This document shows positions 25,869 to 35,182 of a stretch of 64,000 nt of DNA, piece after piece. The DNA is taken from positions 1 through 64,000 of the forward strand of contig CAKNJS010000004.1 in the NCBI GenBank assembly GCA_930986645.1, written 5' to 3'. Source of the stretch: an uncultured Lachnoclostridium sp. (lineage in GTDB: Bacteria > Bacillota > Clostridia > Lachnospirales > Lachnospiraceae). Positions within the stretch are counted from its first letter, which is position 1; the number at the start of each line of letters is the position of its first letter. The translations under genes were made by a program, and so were the position numbers. A model generated the notes under the pieces. It had not been told where the DNA came from, did no database searches, and worked only from the letters and a program-made list of their open reading frames with translations.

Positions 25869-26980
25869 GCGGCAGAGGTCATGCACAACCGGTGAATTAT
25901 GCCGGGGTTGATTACTTCCGTATCGTGGCTGCTGTTATGGTAATTGCGATTCACACAGCTCCATTTTCGGGCATCAGCAAAGTTTTTGATTTTCTGCTGA
26001 CTTATTGTGCCGGAAGAGTGGCGGTCCCTTTCTTCTTTATGACGACCGGATATTTTGTACTTGGTCCATGGAGAAAGAGCGGAAATAATGCGGGCAGTAA
26101 AGTGCTCCGTTCTATAAAAAAGACACTGTTTTTGTATGCGGCATCAATCGTGCTTTACCTTCCGGTCAATTTTTACTCAGGAGGACTTCCTGAAAGTGCC
26201 GGGGAATTTATCAGGATGCTCATTTTTGACGGGACATTTTACCATCTCTGGTATTTCCCGGCGGTGATCATTGGATGTTTCACAGTCATGATGCTTTTGA
26301 ATAAATTTTCGACGGGAATAGTTTTTGGCATTGCGGTACTGTTTTATCTGATTGGAGCGGGCGGGGACAGTTACTTCGGAATTGCAGCCCGGGTTCCTGT
26401 TCTGGAGCATATGTATGATGTGATCTTTGCTGTGAGCAGCTACACACGAAACGGCATTTTCTATGCTCCGATTTTCCTGCTCATGGGACTGACGCTCAGA
26501 GAGAGAAAGTCAGGCATGGAAAAGACAGAAAATACAGCATGTACAGACAGCCGGACAGGACGAAAGAACAGTACAGTGCGGGATATCAGTACGGGATGGG
26601 ATATTGCAGGTTTGTGTGCGTGCATCGCTCTGATGCTCATCGAGGGATATCTGACATTCAGCATGGGACTGCAGCGCCACAATAGTATGTATCTGTTCCT
26701 GCCGCCGGTCATGTACTTTCTGTTCCGTCTGCTGCTTTCTGTGCCGGGACGTGCGCCGGGGTGGACGCGGGATGTCTCGATGATTGTGTACATTATACAT
26801 CCGGGCGTGCTGATCGCGCTGAGGGGAATCGCAGGGGCTGCAGGTCTGGACTGGCTTCTTGCGGAAAATGCACTTGTCCAGTTTATAACTGTTTCTACGG
26901 TATCTTTTGCTGCCGCAGTACTTATTGATCTGGTTTACACCCGTATCAGGATACGAAAGGAGGCGCATGAAAATGCGTGA
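25865..26980 (+). CDS. vanT: VanT membrane subunit (acyltransferase-3 fold), serine transport part
   Basis: A 371-residue protein with about ten hydrophobic helices of the acyltransferase-3 fold. It begins VNYAGVDYFRIVAAVMVIAIHTAPF, the pattern of the membrane half of VanT, which is thought to bring L-Ser to the racemase. In classical VanT the same polypeptide continues into the racemase; here it stops at 26978-26980 and the racemase begins in another frame with its own AGGAGG. A polar insert at about residues 215-240 (KTENTACTDSRTGRKNS) separates two halves. Translationally coupled at both ends. Confidence 0.8.
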   Translation: MSGRGHAQPVNYAGVDYFRIVAAVMVIAIHTAPFSGISKVFDFLLTYCAGRVAVPFFFMTTGYFVLGPWRKSGNNAGSKVLRSIKKTLFLYAASIVLYLPVNFYSGGLPESAGEFIRMLIFDGTFYHLWYFPAVIIGCFTVMMLLNKFSTGIVFGIAVLFYLIGAGGDSYFGIAARVPVLEHMYDVIFAVSSYTRNGIFYAPIFLLMGLTLRERKSGMEKTENTACTDSRTGRKNSTVRDISTGWDIAGLCACIALMLIEGYLTFSMGLQRHNSMYLFLPPVMYFLFRLLLSVPGRAPGWTRDVSMIVYIIHPGVLIALRGIAGAAGLDWLLAENALVQFITVSTVSFAAAVLIDLVYTRIRIRKEAHENA

Positions 26981-28127
26981 GACAGACAGGGCATGGATCA
27001 GCATAAATAGAGAAAATCTGCTGCACAATACGAAGGAACTGCAGAGACTTTCGGGAGCCGGATGCGCCCTTATGCCTGCGGTAAAGGCGAATGCCTACGG
27101 ACATGGGGATGTTCTTGTATCCCGTATTCTTCAGGATGCGGGGATCCGTAACTACTGTGTGGCGTCTGTAGATGAAGGAATACGTCTCCGGCAGGCAGGA
27201 ATATCCGGTCAGATTCTGATTCTCGGGTATACCCATCCGGACGGATTTGCGGAGCTTATGCACTACAGTCTGACCCAGACAGCGGTGGATCTTGACTATG
27301 CCGGCAGGCTGTCGGCATACGCCGGAAAGGTCAACTGCGGGAGCACTGCCGGAAATTGTGATACGATCGCGGTGCATGTCGGTGTAGATACCGGGATGCA
27401 CCGGCTGGGAATCCCTTATGACAGACTTGAACTTATAGAGAAAGTATGGAAATTGCAGAATCTCAGGGTAACGGGAATGTTCTCCCATCTCTGTGTATCT
27501 GACGGGCTTACAGATGCGGAGGATAAATATACCCGGGAGCAGATACAGAGGTTTGATCGGGTTACGGATTACCTGCACAAAAAAGGCATCCGGGGATTCA
27601 AATGTCATATTCAGGGAAGTTACGGCCTTCTGAACTATCCGGAATATTCTTATGATCTTTCCAGACCGGGGATTGCCCTCTACGGATGCTTAAGCTCTGC
27701 GGATGACAGAGTGAGGACGGCAAACAGACTGAAGCCGGTCTTGTCTCTGAAAGCCAGAGTGGCAAGCATAAAAGAACTGCCGGGGGGAGAATCTGCCGGG
27801 TACGGGCTTACCTATACTGCGGACAGTGCGCGGAGGATCGCTATCGTCTCAGCGGGGTATGCAGACGGGATCCCCCGCAGTTTGTCGAACTGCGGGGAGG
27901 CTCTTATAAGAGGACGGAAAGTTCCGATCATCGGACGGATCTGTATGGACCAGCTTACTCTGGATGTTACAGATGTGCCGGAAATCCTGCCAGACGATGA
28001 GGCTGTATTTATCGGCAAGTCGGGAAGGTTCAGACTTACGGCGGAGGATATGGCTGAGAAAGCCGGAACTATCACAAATGAGATCCTGAGCAGGCTCGGG
28101 AGCAGGCTTCACCGGACGGCGGTATAG
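26973..28127 (+). CDS. vanT: Serine racemase catalytic subunit (VanT C-terminal part)
   Basis: A 384-residue PLP-dependent racemase of the alanine racemase fold that supplies D-Ser. The PLP lysine is in PAVKANAYGHG near residue 36, the catalytic Tyr region is GYGLTYTA near 268, and GRICMDQLTLDV is near 317. Where alanine racemases have ISYR near the C-terminus this protein has TITNE; an Asn at this place is what has been described for VanT serine racemases. AAAGGAGG lies 9 bases before ATG 26973 and only 3 before ATG 26967, so 26973 is chosen. It overlaps the membrane subunit gene by 8 bases in a different frame. Confidence 0.85.
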   Translation: MRETDRAWISINRENLLHNTKELQRLSGAGCALMPAVKANAYGHGDVLVSRILQDAGIRNYCVASVDEGIRLRQAGISGQILILGYTHPDGFAELMHYSLTQTAVDLDYAGRLSAYAGKVNCGSTAGNCDTIAVHVGVDTGMHRLGIPYDRLELIEKVWKLQNLRVTGMFSHLCVSDGLTDAEDKYTREQIQRFDRVTDYLHKKGIRGFKCHIQGSYGLLNYPEYSYDLSRPGIALYGCLSSADDRVRTANRLKPVLSLKARVASIKELPGGESAGYGLTYTADSARRIAIVSAGYADGIPRSLSNCGEALIRGRKVPIIGRICMDQLTLDVTDVPEILPDDEAVFIGKSGRFRLTAEDMAEKAGTITNEILSRLGSRLHRTAV

Positions 28128-28158
28128 CAGAACAGAAAAGACAGTACTGAAAAAACAT

Positions 28159-28215
28159 AAAAGGCACCGGATTTTGTAGTTTTATTACAAAAAACTGCAC
28201 AGATCCGGTGTCTTT
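28159..28215 (+). terminator. Terminator of the van operon
   Basis: AAAGGCACCGGAT and ATCCGGTGTCTTT form a long stem with a second pairing inside (TGTAGTTTT and AAAAACTGCA); TTT precedes the next segment. Confidence 0.7.
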
Positions 28216-28313
28216 ACTTACATTTAACATTTTTATCATCCCAACGTTCAGAACTTTATTATAGAATAGACTACATACAAAAATTAAAAACTGAAAATTT
28301 GAGAGGAAACTGT

Positions 28314-29687
28314 ATGGTAAAGATTTATGTAGTAGATACAAATATACTTCTGCAGGCACCTTATGCGATCAACAGCTTTGAAGACAATCTTGTCGTGCTG
28401 CCCATGGTCGTACTGGAGGAGCTGGATCACTTTAAGAAAGCAGAAGGAGAGACAGGTGCCAATGCCCGCAAAGTAATCCGTTATCTGGAACAGCTCCGCC
28501 AGAAAGGAGATCTGCTGAAAGGAGTGGCGCTGGATGGCGGCGGGACACTCTGCGTGGAGAAGAATTTTGTCAATGTAAAACTTCTGGAAGATCTGTCAGA
28601 TGAAGTGTCAGACAACAGGATCCTGAAAGTCTGTGTTGGGTTATCTGGATCCCGGGACGAACAGGTCATTCTTGTGACGAAAGACCTGCTCCTGCGGATC
28701 AAGGCTCAGATCCTGGGAATCTGCGCGGAAGATTTCACCACAGATCAGGTGTTGGAGCACGAGAATCAGTACAGCGGCAGAAGTGAGGTGTACGTACCGG
28801 AAGAATTATTTAAGGAGTTTAAGAAAAAAGGTGTGCCGGCCGACCGGACGTATGTGCTCGGTGAAGACGGGGAAAGCTATGTACCGAAGCTGGAGGAAAA
28901 TCAGTTTGTCATTTTAAAGGCAGATCAGTCGGCGAAAAAAACACAGCTCGGGCGCGTGGTAAACGGAGTGATCCGCAAGCTGGAGTTCCGTAAAAGTGCC
29001 CCTTACGGTATCTCGCCGAGAAATGCAGGACAATACTTCCTGCAGGAGGCTCTGATGCAGCCGGCGGAGAAAGCTCCGCTGGTCATCGTAAAAGGAATGG
29101 CGGGGACCAGCAAGACGTTTTATTCTCTTGCGGTAGGACTTGAAAAACTGTTGAATCATCCGACGGGGGAGTACCGGCGTATCCTGGTCTGCCGTCCCAA
29201 TGCGCAGTTCGACGATGATATCGGTTTCCTGCCGGGAGATGAGCAGGAAAAAATATCTCCTCTGATGCGGCCCATCATTGATAATCTCGAACAGCTCATT
29301 GATTCCAGTGAAGAGGAACGGTATCAGGATGAGGAGGAGCTGAAAGGGAAGGTCGACGAAATTTTTGGCAGGGGCATTATTCAGGCTGAGGCGCTCAACT
29401 ACATAAGAGGACGTTCCATCGTGAAAACATATCTGATCATTGATGAGGCTCAGAATACAACGCCGGATCAGATCAAAGGGATCATTACGCGGGCGGGGAA
29501 GGATACGAAGATCATCCTGCTGGGAGACCCCAACCAGATCGACCGCCCGTTTCTTGACGAACGGACGAACGGGCTGAGTTATGCATCTGAACATATGAAA
29601 GGAAGTCCTCTGTGCTGGCAGATTACCATGACTGCGCAGGAGTGCGAGAGATCGGCTCTTGCCTTGGAGGCGGTGAGGAGGCTGTGA
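28314..29687 (+). CDS. PIN-PhoH fusion ATPase (PhoH2/YlaK type)
   Basis: A 457-residue fusion. Residues 1-135 are a PIN-type ribonuclease domain (YVVDTNILLQ with the first Asp; LEELDHFK; SDEVSDNRILKV with later acidic residues). Residues 235-450 are the PhoH P-loop ATPase with the Walker A variant GMAGTSKTF, Walker B LIIDEAQNTTP and LLGDPNQID. PhoH2 proteins have been described as ATP-driven RNA helicase/ribonucleases. GAGAGGAAAC precedes ATG 28314. The stop overlaps the next start by one base (TGATG), coupling it to an HD hydrolase. Confidence 0.9.
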   Translation: MVKIYVVDTNILLQAPYAINSFEDNLVVLPMVVLEELDHFKKAEGETGANARKVIRYLEQLRQKGDLLKGVALDGGGTLCVEKNFVNVKLLEDLSDEVSDNRILKVCVGLSGSRDEQVILVTKDLLLRIKAQILGICAEDFTTDQVLEHENQYSGRSEVYVPEELFKEFKKKGVPADRTYVLGEDGESYVPKLEENQFVILKADQSAKKTQLGRVVNGVIRKLEFRKSAPYGISPRNAGQYFLQEALMQPAEKAPLVIVKGMAGTSKTFYSLAVGLEKLLNHPTGEYRRILVCRPNAQFDDDIGFLPGDEQEKISPLMRPIIDNLEQLIDSSEEERYQDEEELKGKVDEIFGRGIIQAEALNYIRGRSIVKTYLIIDEAQNTTPDQIKGIITRAGKDTKIILLGDPNQIDRPFLDERTNGLSYASEHMKGSPLCWQITMTAQECERSALALEAVRRL

Positions 29688-30349
29688 TGAAGACGGACTA
29701 CAAACAGATCAGGATGAACGAGGAGATCAATCTCCTGATCGAGAAAGGAAATGCAACTCTCAACGAGCTGGGGTATACAGAACATTCGAAAAAGCATGCG
29801 TCAAAGGCTGCTGAAACCGCTGGTAAGATATTGAAGGAACTGGGCTATGGCAGGCATAAGACAGAACTGGCAAAGATTGCCGGATACATGCATGACATAG
29901 GAAACAGCATCAACCGGCATGATCATGCGCACAGTGGCGCAATCCTCGCGTACCAGATCTTAAAAGAAACAGATATGCCACTCAAGGATATCCTCGTCGT
30001 GACGACAGCCATCGGCCATCATGATGAGGCCACAGGGGCAGCAGTAGACGGTGTGTCTGCGGCGCTGATCATGGCAGATAAGACAGATGTACGGCGCAAC
30101 AGAGTGCAGAACAGGAACAGGGCGGCATTTGATATCCATGACAGGGTGAATTATGCTGCGTTATCTTCGAAGTTGATTATTCAGAAAGAAAAGCGTATTA
30201 TACAAATGGAACTTGAATTAGATGATTCCATCTGTACAGTGATGGATTATTTTGAAATCTTTCTGAAGCGCATGATGATGTGCAGAAGAGCTGCCGAGAG
30301 ACTGAACTGTAAATTTAAGCTTACAGCCAATGGAAGTAAGCTTTGCTAG
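29687..30349 (+). CDS. HD-domain hydrolase
   Basis: A 220-residue HD-superfamily phosphohydrolase. The metal residues are seen as His of SKKHASKAA, AGYMHDIGNSINR with the HD pair near residue 70, then HDHAHSG and IGHHDEATG, then MADKTDVRR with a further Asp near 127. The order H...HD...H...D matches the fold. The C-terminal 60 residues are less typical. The substrate is unknown; nucleotide or cyclic nucleotide cleavage are possible. One-base overlap with the PIN-PhoH gene suggests the two act together, possibly in RNA or stress metabolism. Confidence 0.8.
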   Translation: MKTDYKQIRMNEEINLLIEKGNATLNELGYTEHSKKHASKAAETAGKILKELGYGRHKTELAKIAGYMHDIGNSINRHDHAHSGAILAYQILKETDMPLKDILVVTTAIGHHDEATGAAVDGVSAALIMADKTDVRRNRVQNRNRAAFDIHDRVNYAALSSKLIIQKEKRIIQMELELDDSICTVMDYFEIFLKRMMMCRRAAERLNCKFKLTANGSKLC

Positions 30350-30388
30350 TTATCTGAAAATACGGAAAAGAACACGAAGGAGGAAACA

Positions 30389-32446
30389 ATGGAAAATATT
30401 TATATGAACAGGGAACTGTCGTGGCTGAAATTTAACGAGAGGGTTCTGGAAGAGGCGGAGAACAATGAGGTGCCTCTGTGCGAGCGGATGAATTTCGTAT
30501 CGATCTACCAGAGCAATCTGGATGAATTTTTCAGAGTCAGGGTGGGATCTCTTCAAGATCAGATGCTGGTCAATAAAAAGATCAGGGATAATAAGACAAA
30601 AATGACGTCCGAAGAACAGATCAAGGCAATCTTAAAGAATGTAAAGAAGCTTAACAAAAGGAAAGATGCCGCATATAAGAGTGTGATGGACAAGGTGGAA
30701 GAATACGGCATTAAAATGGTTGACTTTTCGACTGCATCATCGGACGAAAAGAAATATCTGGAGCAATATTTTAATCATGAGATCGTACCGCTGAGCTCAC
30801 CGACAATTGTCGGAAAGAGGCAGCCTTTCCCGTTTCTGCGCAATCAGGAAATATACGCAGTTGTGGTACTTGAGACGAGAAGCGGAAAGGAGAGAATCGG
30901 TATCATTCCATGCACGAACAATATGGTCGAGCGTCTGATCGAACTGCCGGGAGGAAAAGGCAGATACATTCTTTCAGAGGATATCGTGCTTCATTATATC
31001 GGAAAAGTGTTCAAAGGTTACAAGGTGATAGGAAAGTCTCTGATCCGTGTGATCAGAAATGCGGATATCGATGCGGATGCACTTTATGATGAGGATCTTG
31101 ATTATCGTGAATTTATGGCAGATCTGATGAAGGAGAGAAAGAAGCTTTCTCCGGTGCGCCTCGATATGTCCCGGGAGATTGATAACTCAGTGGTTGAGTC
31201 CCTGTGCCGTTATCTTGATGTGTCTCCGGAAAGGGTATTCCGCAGTGCTGCGCCGCTTGACCTGTCATTTGTATATACTCTTCAGGATCTGCTGCGCATG
31301 AATCCGGAACTGTTCTATGAGAGAAGAGTACCGCAGAAATCAGCATCATTCCGGGATGGAGAAAGTATCCTGAAACAGATTGAAGAAGGAGACAAACTGC
31401 TGTCCTATCCGTACGAGTCGATCCGCCCGTTCCTGAATATGTTAAACGAGGCTGCAGAGGATGACAGCGTTATATCAATTAAAATGACACTCTACCGTCT
31501 TGCAAAGCAGAGTAAGGTGGTAGAGGCACTCTGCGAAGCCGCTGAGAACGGAAAAGAAGTTGTTGTTCTTGTAGAACTGAGGGCACGTTTTGACGAGGAA
31601 AATAATATCCGCTGGTCCCGTATGCTTGAAAAAGCAGGATGCCAGATTATATACGGTCTTGAGGGCTTCAAAGTACATTCTAAACTGTGTCTGATCACGA
31701 AAAAGGGAAGAGACGGAATCGAGTACATTACACAGATCGGTACCGGAAATTACAATGAAAAGACGGCAAGATTGTATACAGACCTTTCTCTTATGACTGC
31801 AAATGAGCAGATCGGTATGGATGCGGCGAGAGTATTTCAGGCTTTGACAAAGGGAGAGACCGTGGAGGAGTCCGAGCATCTGCTCGTAGCGCCGAAATGT
31901 CTGCAGAATCGTGTTATCGACATGATCAATGAGGAAATTGTACACAAAAAAAATGGTGAGGATGCATATATCGGCCTGAAACTCAACTCTCTGACAGATA
32001 AGAAGATCATTGATAAACTGGCAGAGGCGTCTCAGGCGGGAGTTCACATTGATATGATTATCCGAGGCATCTCCTGTCTGATTCCGGGGGTGAAAGGGCA
32101 GACAGATAATATCCGTATTATCAGTATTGTAGGAAGATTCCTTGAACATTCAAGAATCTATATCTTTGGAACTGGTGACAGAAGAAAATATTATATTTCT
32201 TCCGCAGATTTTATGACAAGAAATACAGTGAAACGTGTGGAGGTTGCCTCTCCGGTATATGATCCGGCAATCAGAAAGCGTATTCAGGGAATTTTTGATC
32301 TGATGCTCAGTGATAATAAGAAGGCGAGAGAAGAGAACGCAGAAGGGATCTATTCTCTCGTGAAATGCGAGGGCGATCCGGTCAACTCACAGGAAATTCT
32401 CTATCAGGAGGCTTACGACCGCGCCGCACAGAGAAATGCAGAATAG
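30389..32446 (+). CDS. ppk1: Polyphosphate kinase
   Basis: Reversibly makes inorganic polyphosphate from ATP. At 685 residues it is of family length. It starts with the N-terminal domain MNRELSWLKFNERVLEEA, continues with the head domain, and has the two phospholipase-D-like domains: FKVHSKLCLI near residue 430 with the His that is autophosphorylated, IGTGNYNEKTARLYTDLSL, and the second His in EHSRIYIFGTG followed by YYISSADFMTRN. GAAGGAGGAAAC precedes the ATG. It lies 39 bases after the HD gene and 8 bases before the CorA-like gene. Confidence 0.96.
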   Translation: MENIYMNRELSWLKFNERVLEEAENNEVPLCERMNFVSIYQSNLDEFFRVRVGSLQDQMLVNKKIRDNKTKMTSEEQIKAILKNVKKLNKRKDAAYKSVMDKVEEYGIKMVDFSTASSDEKKYLEQYFNHEIVPLSSPTIVGKRQPFPFLRNQEIYAVVVLETRSGKERIGIIPCTNNMVERLIELPGGKGRYILSEDIVLHYIGKVFKGYKVIGKSLIRVIRNADIDADALYDEDLDYREFMADLMKERKKLSPVRLDMSREIDNSVVESLCRYLDVSPERVFRSAAPLDLSFVYTLQDLLRMNPELFYERRVPQKSASFRDGESILKQIEEGDKLLSYPYESIRPFLNMLNEAAEDDSVISIKMTLYRLAKQSKVVEALCEAAENGKEVVVLVELRARFDEENNIRWSRMLEKAGCQIIYGLEGFKVHSKLCLITKKGRDGIEYITQIGTGNYNEKTARLYTDLSLMTANEQIGMDAARVFQALTKGETVEESEHLLVAPKCLQNRVIDMINEEIVHKKNGEDAYIGLKLNSLTDKKIIDKLAEASQAGVHIDMIIRGISCLIPGVKGQTDNIRIISIVGRFLEHSRIYIFGTGDRRKYYISSADFMTRNTVKRVEVASPVYDPAIRKRIQGIFDLMLSDNKKAREENAEGIYSLVKCEGDPVNSQEILYQEAYDRAAQRNAE

Positions 32447-32454
32447 GTGATAGA

Positions 32455-33366
32455 ATGATTTACAGATTTGGCGAGCAGCTTGTTCCGGTTTCCCTTGAAG
32501 AGTGGGAGACGGATCAGGTGCCGGCTGTCTTTGTGACGGACTCAAGGCATGCCGACGCGGTTCTCGCAAAAGCGGGAATTATCTATGAAAATGAAATTCA
32601 GGTGGCAAAGATCGGGTTCTGCCGGCTGGAAAACCAGCAGGACTGCGTAGTGGGAACGCTTTGCATTCCCAAGCTTCTGGATGTGCTTGGGAGCAGGTAC
32701 CGGATGTATTTTTTTGTCAATAGAAGTAATGTAGTGATCGTGGACGATGAAGATTTCTCGGAACGTCTGATCCGACGCATCCAGCAGAAAAAAACACATC
32801 AGGGAGAGACCAAAGAGCGCTTCCTCTATAATTACATTTCCGAGTTTATCAGCAGGGATCTGGAGATGCTTGTAGCATATGAGCGCAGACTTCTCAGGAT
32901 GGAGGAGGACGTCAGTCACGAGCATATCGCAAATTTCCAGACAAAGCTGATGCCCTTGCGGCGTGAACTTTTGAATCTGCGCAGTTATTACGATGAGATT
33001 ATGGATCTGACAAAAGAGCTGGAGGAAAATGAAAACGGCTTTTTCCTGAAGAAACATCTGAAATATTTTGGTACGCTGACCGACCGGGCAGACCGGCTGA
33101 TGAGCCGTACAAGCCATCTGCTCGAGTATGCCCAGCAGGTAAAAGAGGCATATCAGGCACAGATTGATGCCAGACAGAACAGCAATATGCAGTTTTTGAC
33201 AGTAATATCTACAATTTTCTTCCCGCTGACCCTGATTACCGGGTGGTACGGGATGAATTTTAGAGATATGCCGGGACTTGATAACGGATTCCCGTTTGTG
33301 GTTGTGCTGAGCATTGTTGTCATTGCAGGGTGTATCATTATATTCAAAAAGAAGCATATATTGTAA
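32455..33366 (+). CDS. CorA-like magnesium/divalent cation transporter
   Basis: A 303-residue CorA-superfamily protein: a long cytoplasmic N-terminal domain rich in charged helices, then two membrane helices at about residues 245-265 and 280-298. The loop after the first helix reads YGMNF, the CorA signature G-M-N, and the helix before it has STIFFPLTLITG as in CorA. ATG 32455 follows AGGTGATAG; an open frame runs further upstream inside ppk1 but has no support. Magnesium supply would suit the polyphosphate kinase just upstream. The stop at 33364-33366 abuts a dispersed intergenic repeat. Confidence 0.9.
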   Translation: MIYRFGEQLVPVSLEEWETDQVPAVFVTDSRHADAVLAKAGIIYENEIQVAKIGFCRLENQQDCVVGTLCIPKLLDVLGSRYRMYFFVNRSNVVIVDDEDFSERLIRRIQQKKTHQGETKERFLYNYISEFISRDLEMLVAYERRLLRMEEDVSHEHIANFQTKLMPLRRELLNLRSYYDEIMDLTKELEENENGFFLKKHLKYFGTLTDRADRLMSRTSHLLEYAQQVKEAYQAQIDARQNSNMQFLTVISTIFFPLTLITGWYGMNFRDMPGLDNGFPFVVVLSIVVIAGCIIIFKKKHIL

Positions 33367-33379
33367 AATAGATTTCGAT

Positions 33380-33426
33380 TTCTTTGCCCGCCTGCAAGAG
33401 AAGTTTCGGAATGGAAAAGAAAGCAG
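33380..33426. repeat. Palindromic intergenic repeat, copy B, left part
   Basis: This stretch matches copy A at about 18486-18533 (shared block TTTCGGAATGG then AAAGAAAGCAG; roughly 80-85 percent by eye). It begins 13 bases after the stop of the CorA-like gene and ends where the insertion sequence starts. Its complementary right part is at 35286-35319. Confidence 0.75.
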
Positions 33427-33459
33427 GGGTCGTTGCAAAATAGATGAGTAATCATCTAT

Positions 33460-33480
33460 GGAGCAATGGCTCCTTTTTTA
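33460..33480 (+). terminator. Terminator inside the left end of the IS
   Basis: GGAGC and GCTCC form a 5-bp stem with the loop AATG, followed by seven bases TTTTTTA. It would stop transcripts entering from the CorA-like gene and so insulate the transposase from outside promoters. Confidence 0.7.
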
Positions 33481-33522
33481 TGCCTGAAAACAGAAAACGG
33501 ACTCCGAAGAGCCCGTAATCCA

Positions 33523-33531
33523 TGGTATAAT
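33523..33531 (+). promoter_or_regulatory. Extended -10 promoter of the transposase
   Basis: TGGTATAAT gives the extended TG plus a perfect TATAAT (33526-33531). It ends only five bases before the transposase ATG at 33537, so the predicted transcript start coincides with the start codon. Confidence 0.5.
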
Positions 33532-33536
33532 TAGAT

Positions 33537-35144
33537 ATGCCTACTAACCAAAAATACCATAAAAATTATACCGAATTCGGCGAGCCTTATCAACTGGTTT
33601 TGCCATTAAATTTGGAAGGTTTGGTTCCTGATGATGATTCTGTCCGACTGCTGAGCCACGAACTGGAGGAATTAGATTACAGCTTGCTGTATCAGGCTTA
33701 CTCTGCCAAAGGCAGAAATCCGGCAGTGGATCCAAAGACCATGTTCAAGATCCTGACCTATGCTTACTCTCAGAACATTTATTCATCCAGAAAGATTGAA
33801 ACAGCATGTAAACGCGATATTAACTTTATGTGGCTGCTCGCTGGGCAAAGAGCGCCTGATCACAGTACGATTGCTCGTTTTCGTACCGGATTCCTGGCGG
33901 ATGCCTGCGAGGATCTCTTCTATCAAATGGTAAAGCGGTTGGAAAATGCGGGCGAGCTGTCTAAAGAAACCGTTTTTATTGATGGGACAAAACTGGAAGC
34001 GTGTGCGAACAAATATACTTTCGTTTGGAAAAAATCCGTAGGGAAATGGGAAACAAAAATGTTCCAGAAGATACAGGAAGCAGTTTCGCTTTTAAATCGG
34101 GAATACATACAAAGTTTTCAGGTAACTGAAGCTACAAGGACACAAGATCTTCAGGAGATCTGCCGTTTTCTGGAACAGGTCTGCGAAGAACAGCATACTG
34201 TTTTTGTCCATGGCAGAGGGAAACGCAAAAGTCGTAACCAGAAATATCTGGAACTGTTCCGGCGTTTTCTGGAACGTCAGACAATCTACGACTGGCACAC
34301 CGCCAGTTTTCAGGGGCGGAATAATTACTGTAAGACCGATCCGGATGCCACATTCATGCACATGAAGGATGACCATATGCGCAACGCCCAGTTGAAACCG
34401 GGATATAATATACAGATCGCGGTGGATAGTGAATACATTGTAGCAACGGACATTTTCCAGGACCGCAATGACGTCTGGACTCTTGTTCCTTTCTTGAAAA
34501 GGATGGAAGAAAAACTTGGATTCCGTTATCCCAGTGTAACGGCAGATTCAGGATATGAAAGCGAAGAAGGTTACAGTTATCTGAGGGAGCAGAAACAAAA
34601 ACCCTATATCAAGCCACAAACGTATGAAAAATGGAAAAAGAAGAGTTTTAAAAAGGATATCAGTAAACGCGAAAACATGGGTTATGATGAAAGGACAGAT
34701 ACCTATACCTGCCATGCCGGGAAGAAACTGCAGCCGATTTTCCTGAAAAAGCAGACAAGTAAAAGCGGCTATGAATCCAACGTAACCGTCTATGAATGCG
34801 AAGACTGCACAGGCTGTCCTTATAAAGAGAAATGTACAAAAGCAAAAGGGAACAAACGACTGTACGTCTCCAAAAACTTTTTAGAGAAACGGCGGGAATC
34901 GTATGAAAATATCCTAAGTGAGAAAGGGATTCTGTATCGTATGAACCGTTCGATCCAAGTGGAAGGAGCATTCGGAGTCCTGAAAAACGATTACGAATTT
35001 CAAAGATTTTTACTCCGTGGGAAAACCAAAGTAAAACTGGAGATTCTTTTACTTAGTATGGGGTATAATCTCAATAAACTTCACGCGAAAATACAGAATG
35101 ACCGAACAGGAAAGCATTTATTTCCTGTGAAAAAACCTGCTTAA
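33537..35144 (+). CDS. IS1182-family transposase
   Basis: A 535-residue DDE transposase. The N-terminal part (LPLNLEGLVPDDDSVRLL, then NPAVDPKTMFKILTYAYSQNIYSSRKIE) and RAPDHSTIARFR form the DUF772-type region typical of IS1182. The catalytic acids are expected in VFIDGTKLEA, TADSGYESEEGY and the C-terminal RSIQVEGAFGVLKNDYEF. A cysteine cluster (CEDCTGCPYKEKC) lies near residue 425. The frame is intact, so the copy may be active. No Shine-Dalgarno sequence is seen before the ATG; with the -10 just upstream the mRNA may be leaderless. Confidence 0.92.
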   Translation: MPTNQKYHKNYTEFGEPYQLVLPLNLEGLVPDDDSVRLLSHELEELDYSLLYQAYSAKGRNPAVDPKTMFKILTYAYSQNIYSSRKIETACKRDINFMWLLAGQRAPDHSTIARFRTGFLADACEDLFYQMVKRLENAGELSKETVFIDGTKLEACANKYTFVWKKSVGKWETKMFQKIQEAVSLLNREYIQSFQVTEATRTQDLQEICRFLEQVCEEQHTVFVHGRGKRKSRNQKYLELFRRFLERQTIYDWHTASFQGRNNYCKTDPDATFMHMKDDHMRNAQLKPGYNIQIAVDSEYIVATDIFQDRNDVWTLVPFLKRMEEKLGFRYPSVTADSGYESEEGYSYLREQKQKPYIKPQTYEKWKKKSFKKDISKRENMGYDERTDTYTCHAGKKLQPIFLKKQTSKSGYESNVTVYECEDCTGCPYKEKCTKAKGNKRLYVSKNFLEKRRESYENILSEKGILYRMNRSIQVEGAFGVLKNDYEFQRFLLRGKTKVKLEILLLSMGYNLNKLHAKIQNDRTGKHLFPVKKPA

Positions 35145-35182
35145 AAATAGAAAAAACAAATATCTTTATTAAAGTACGCCAA

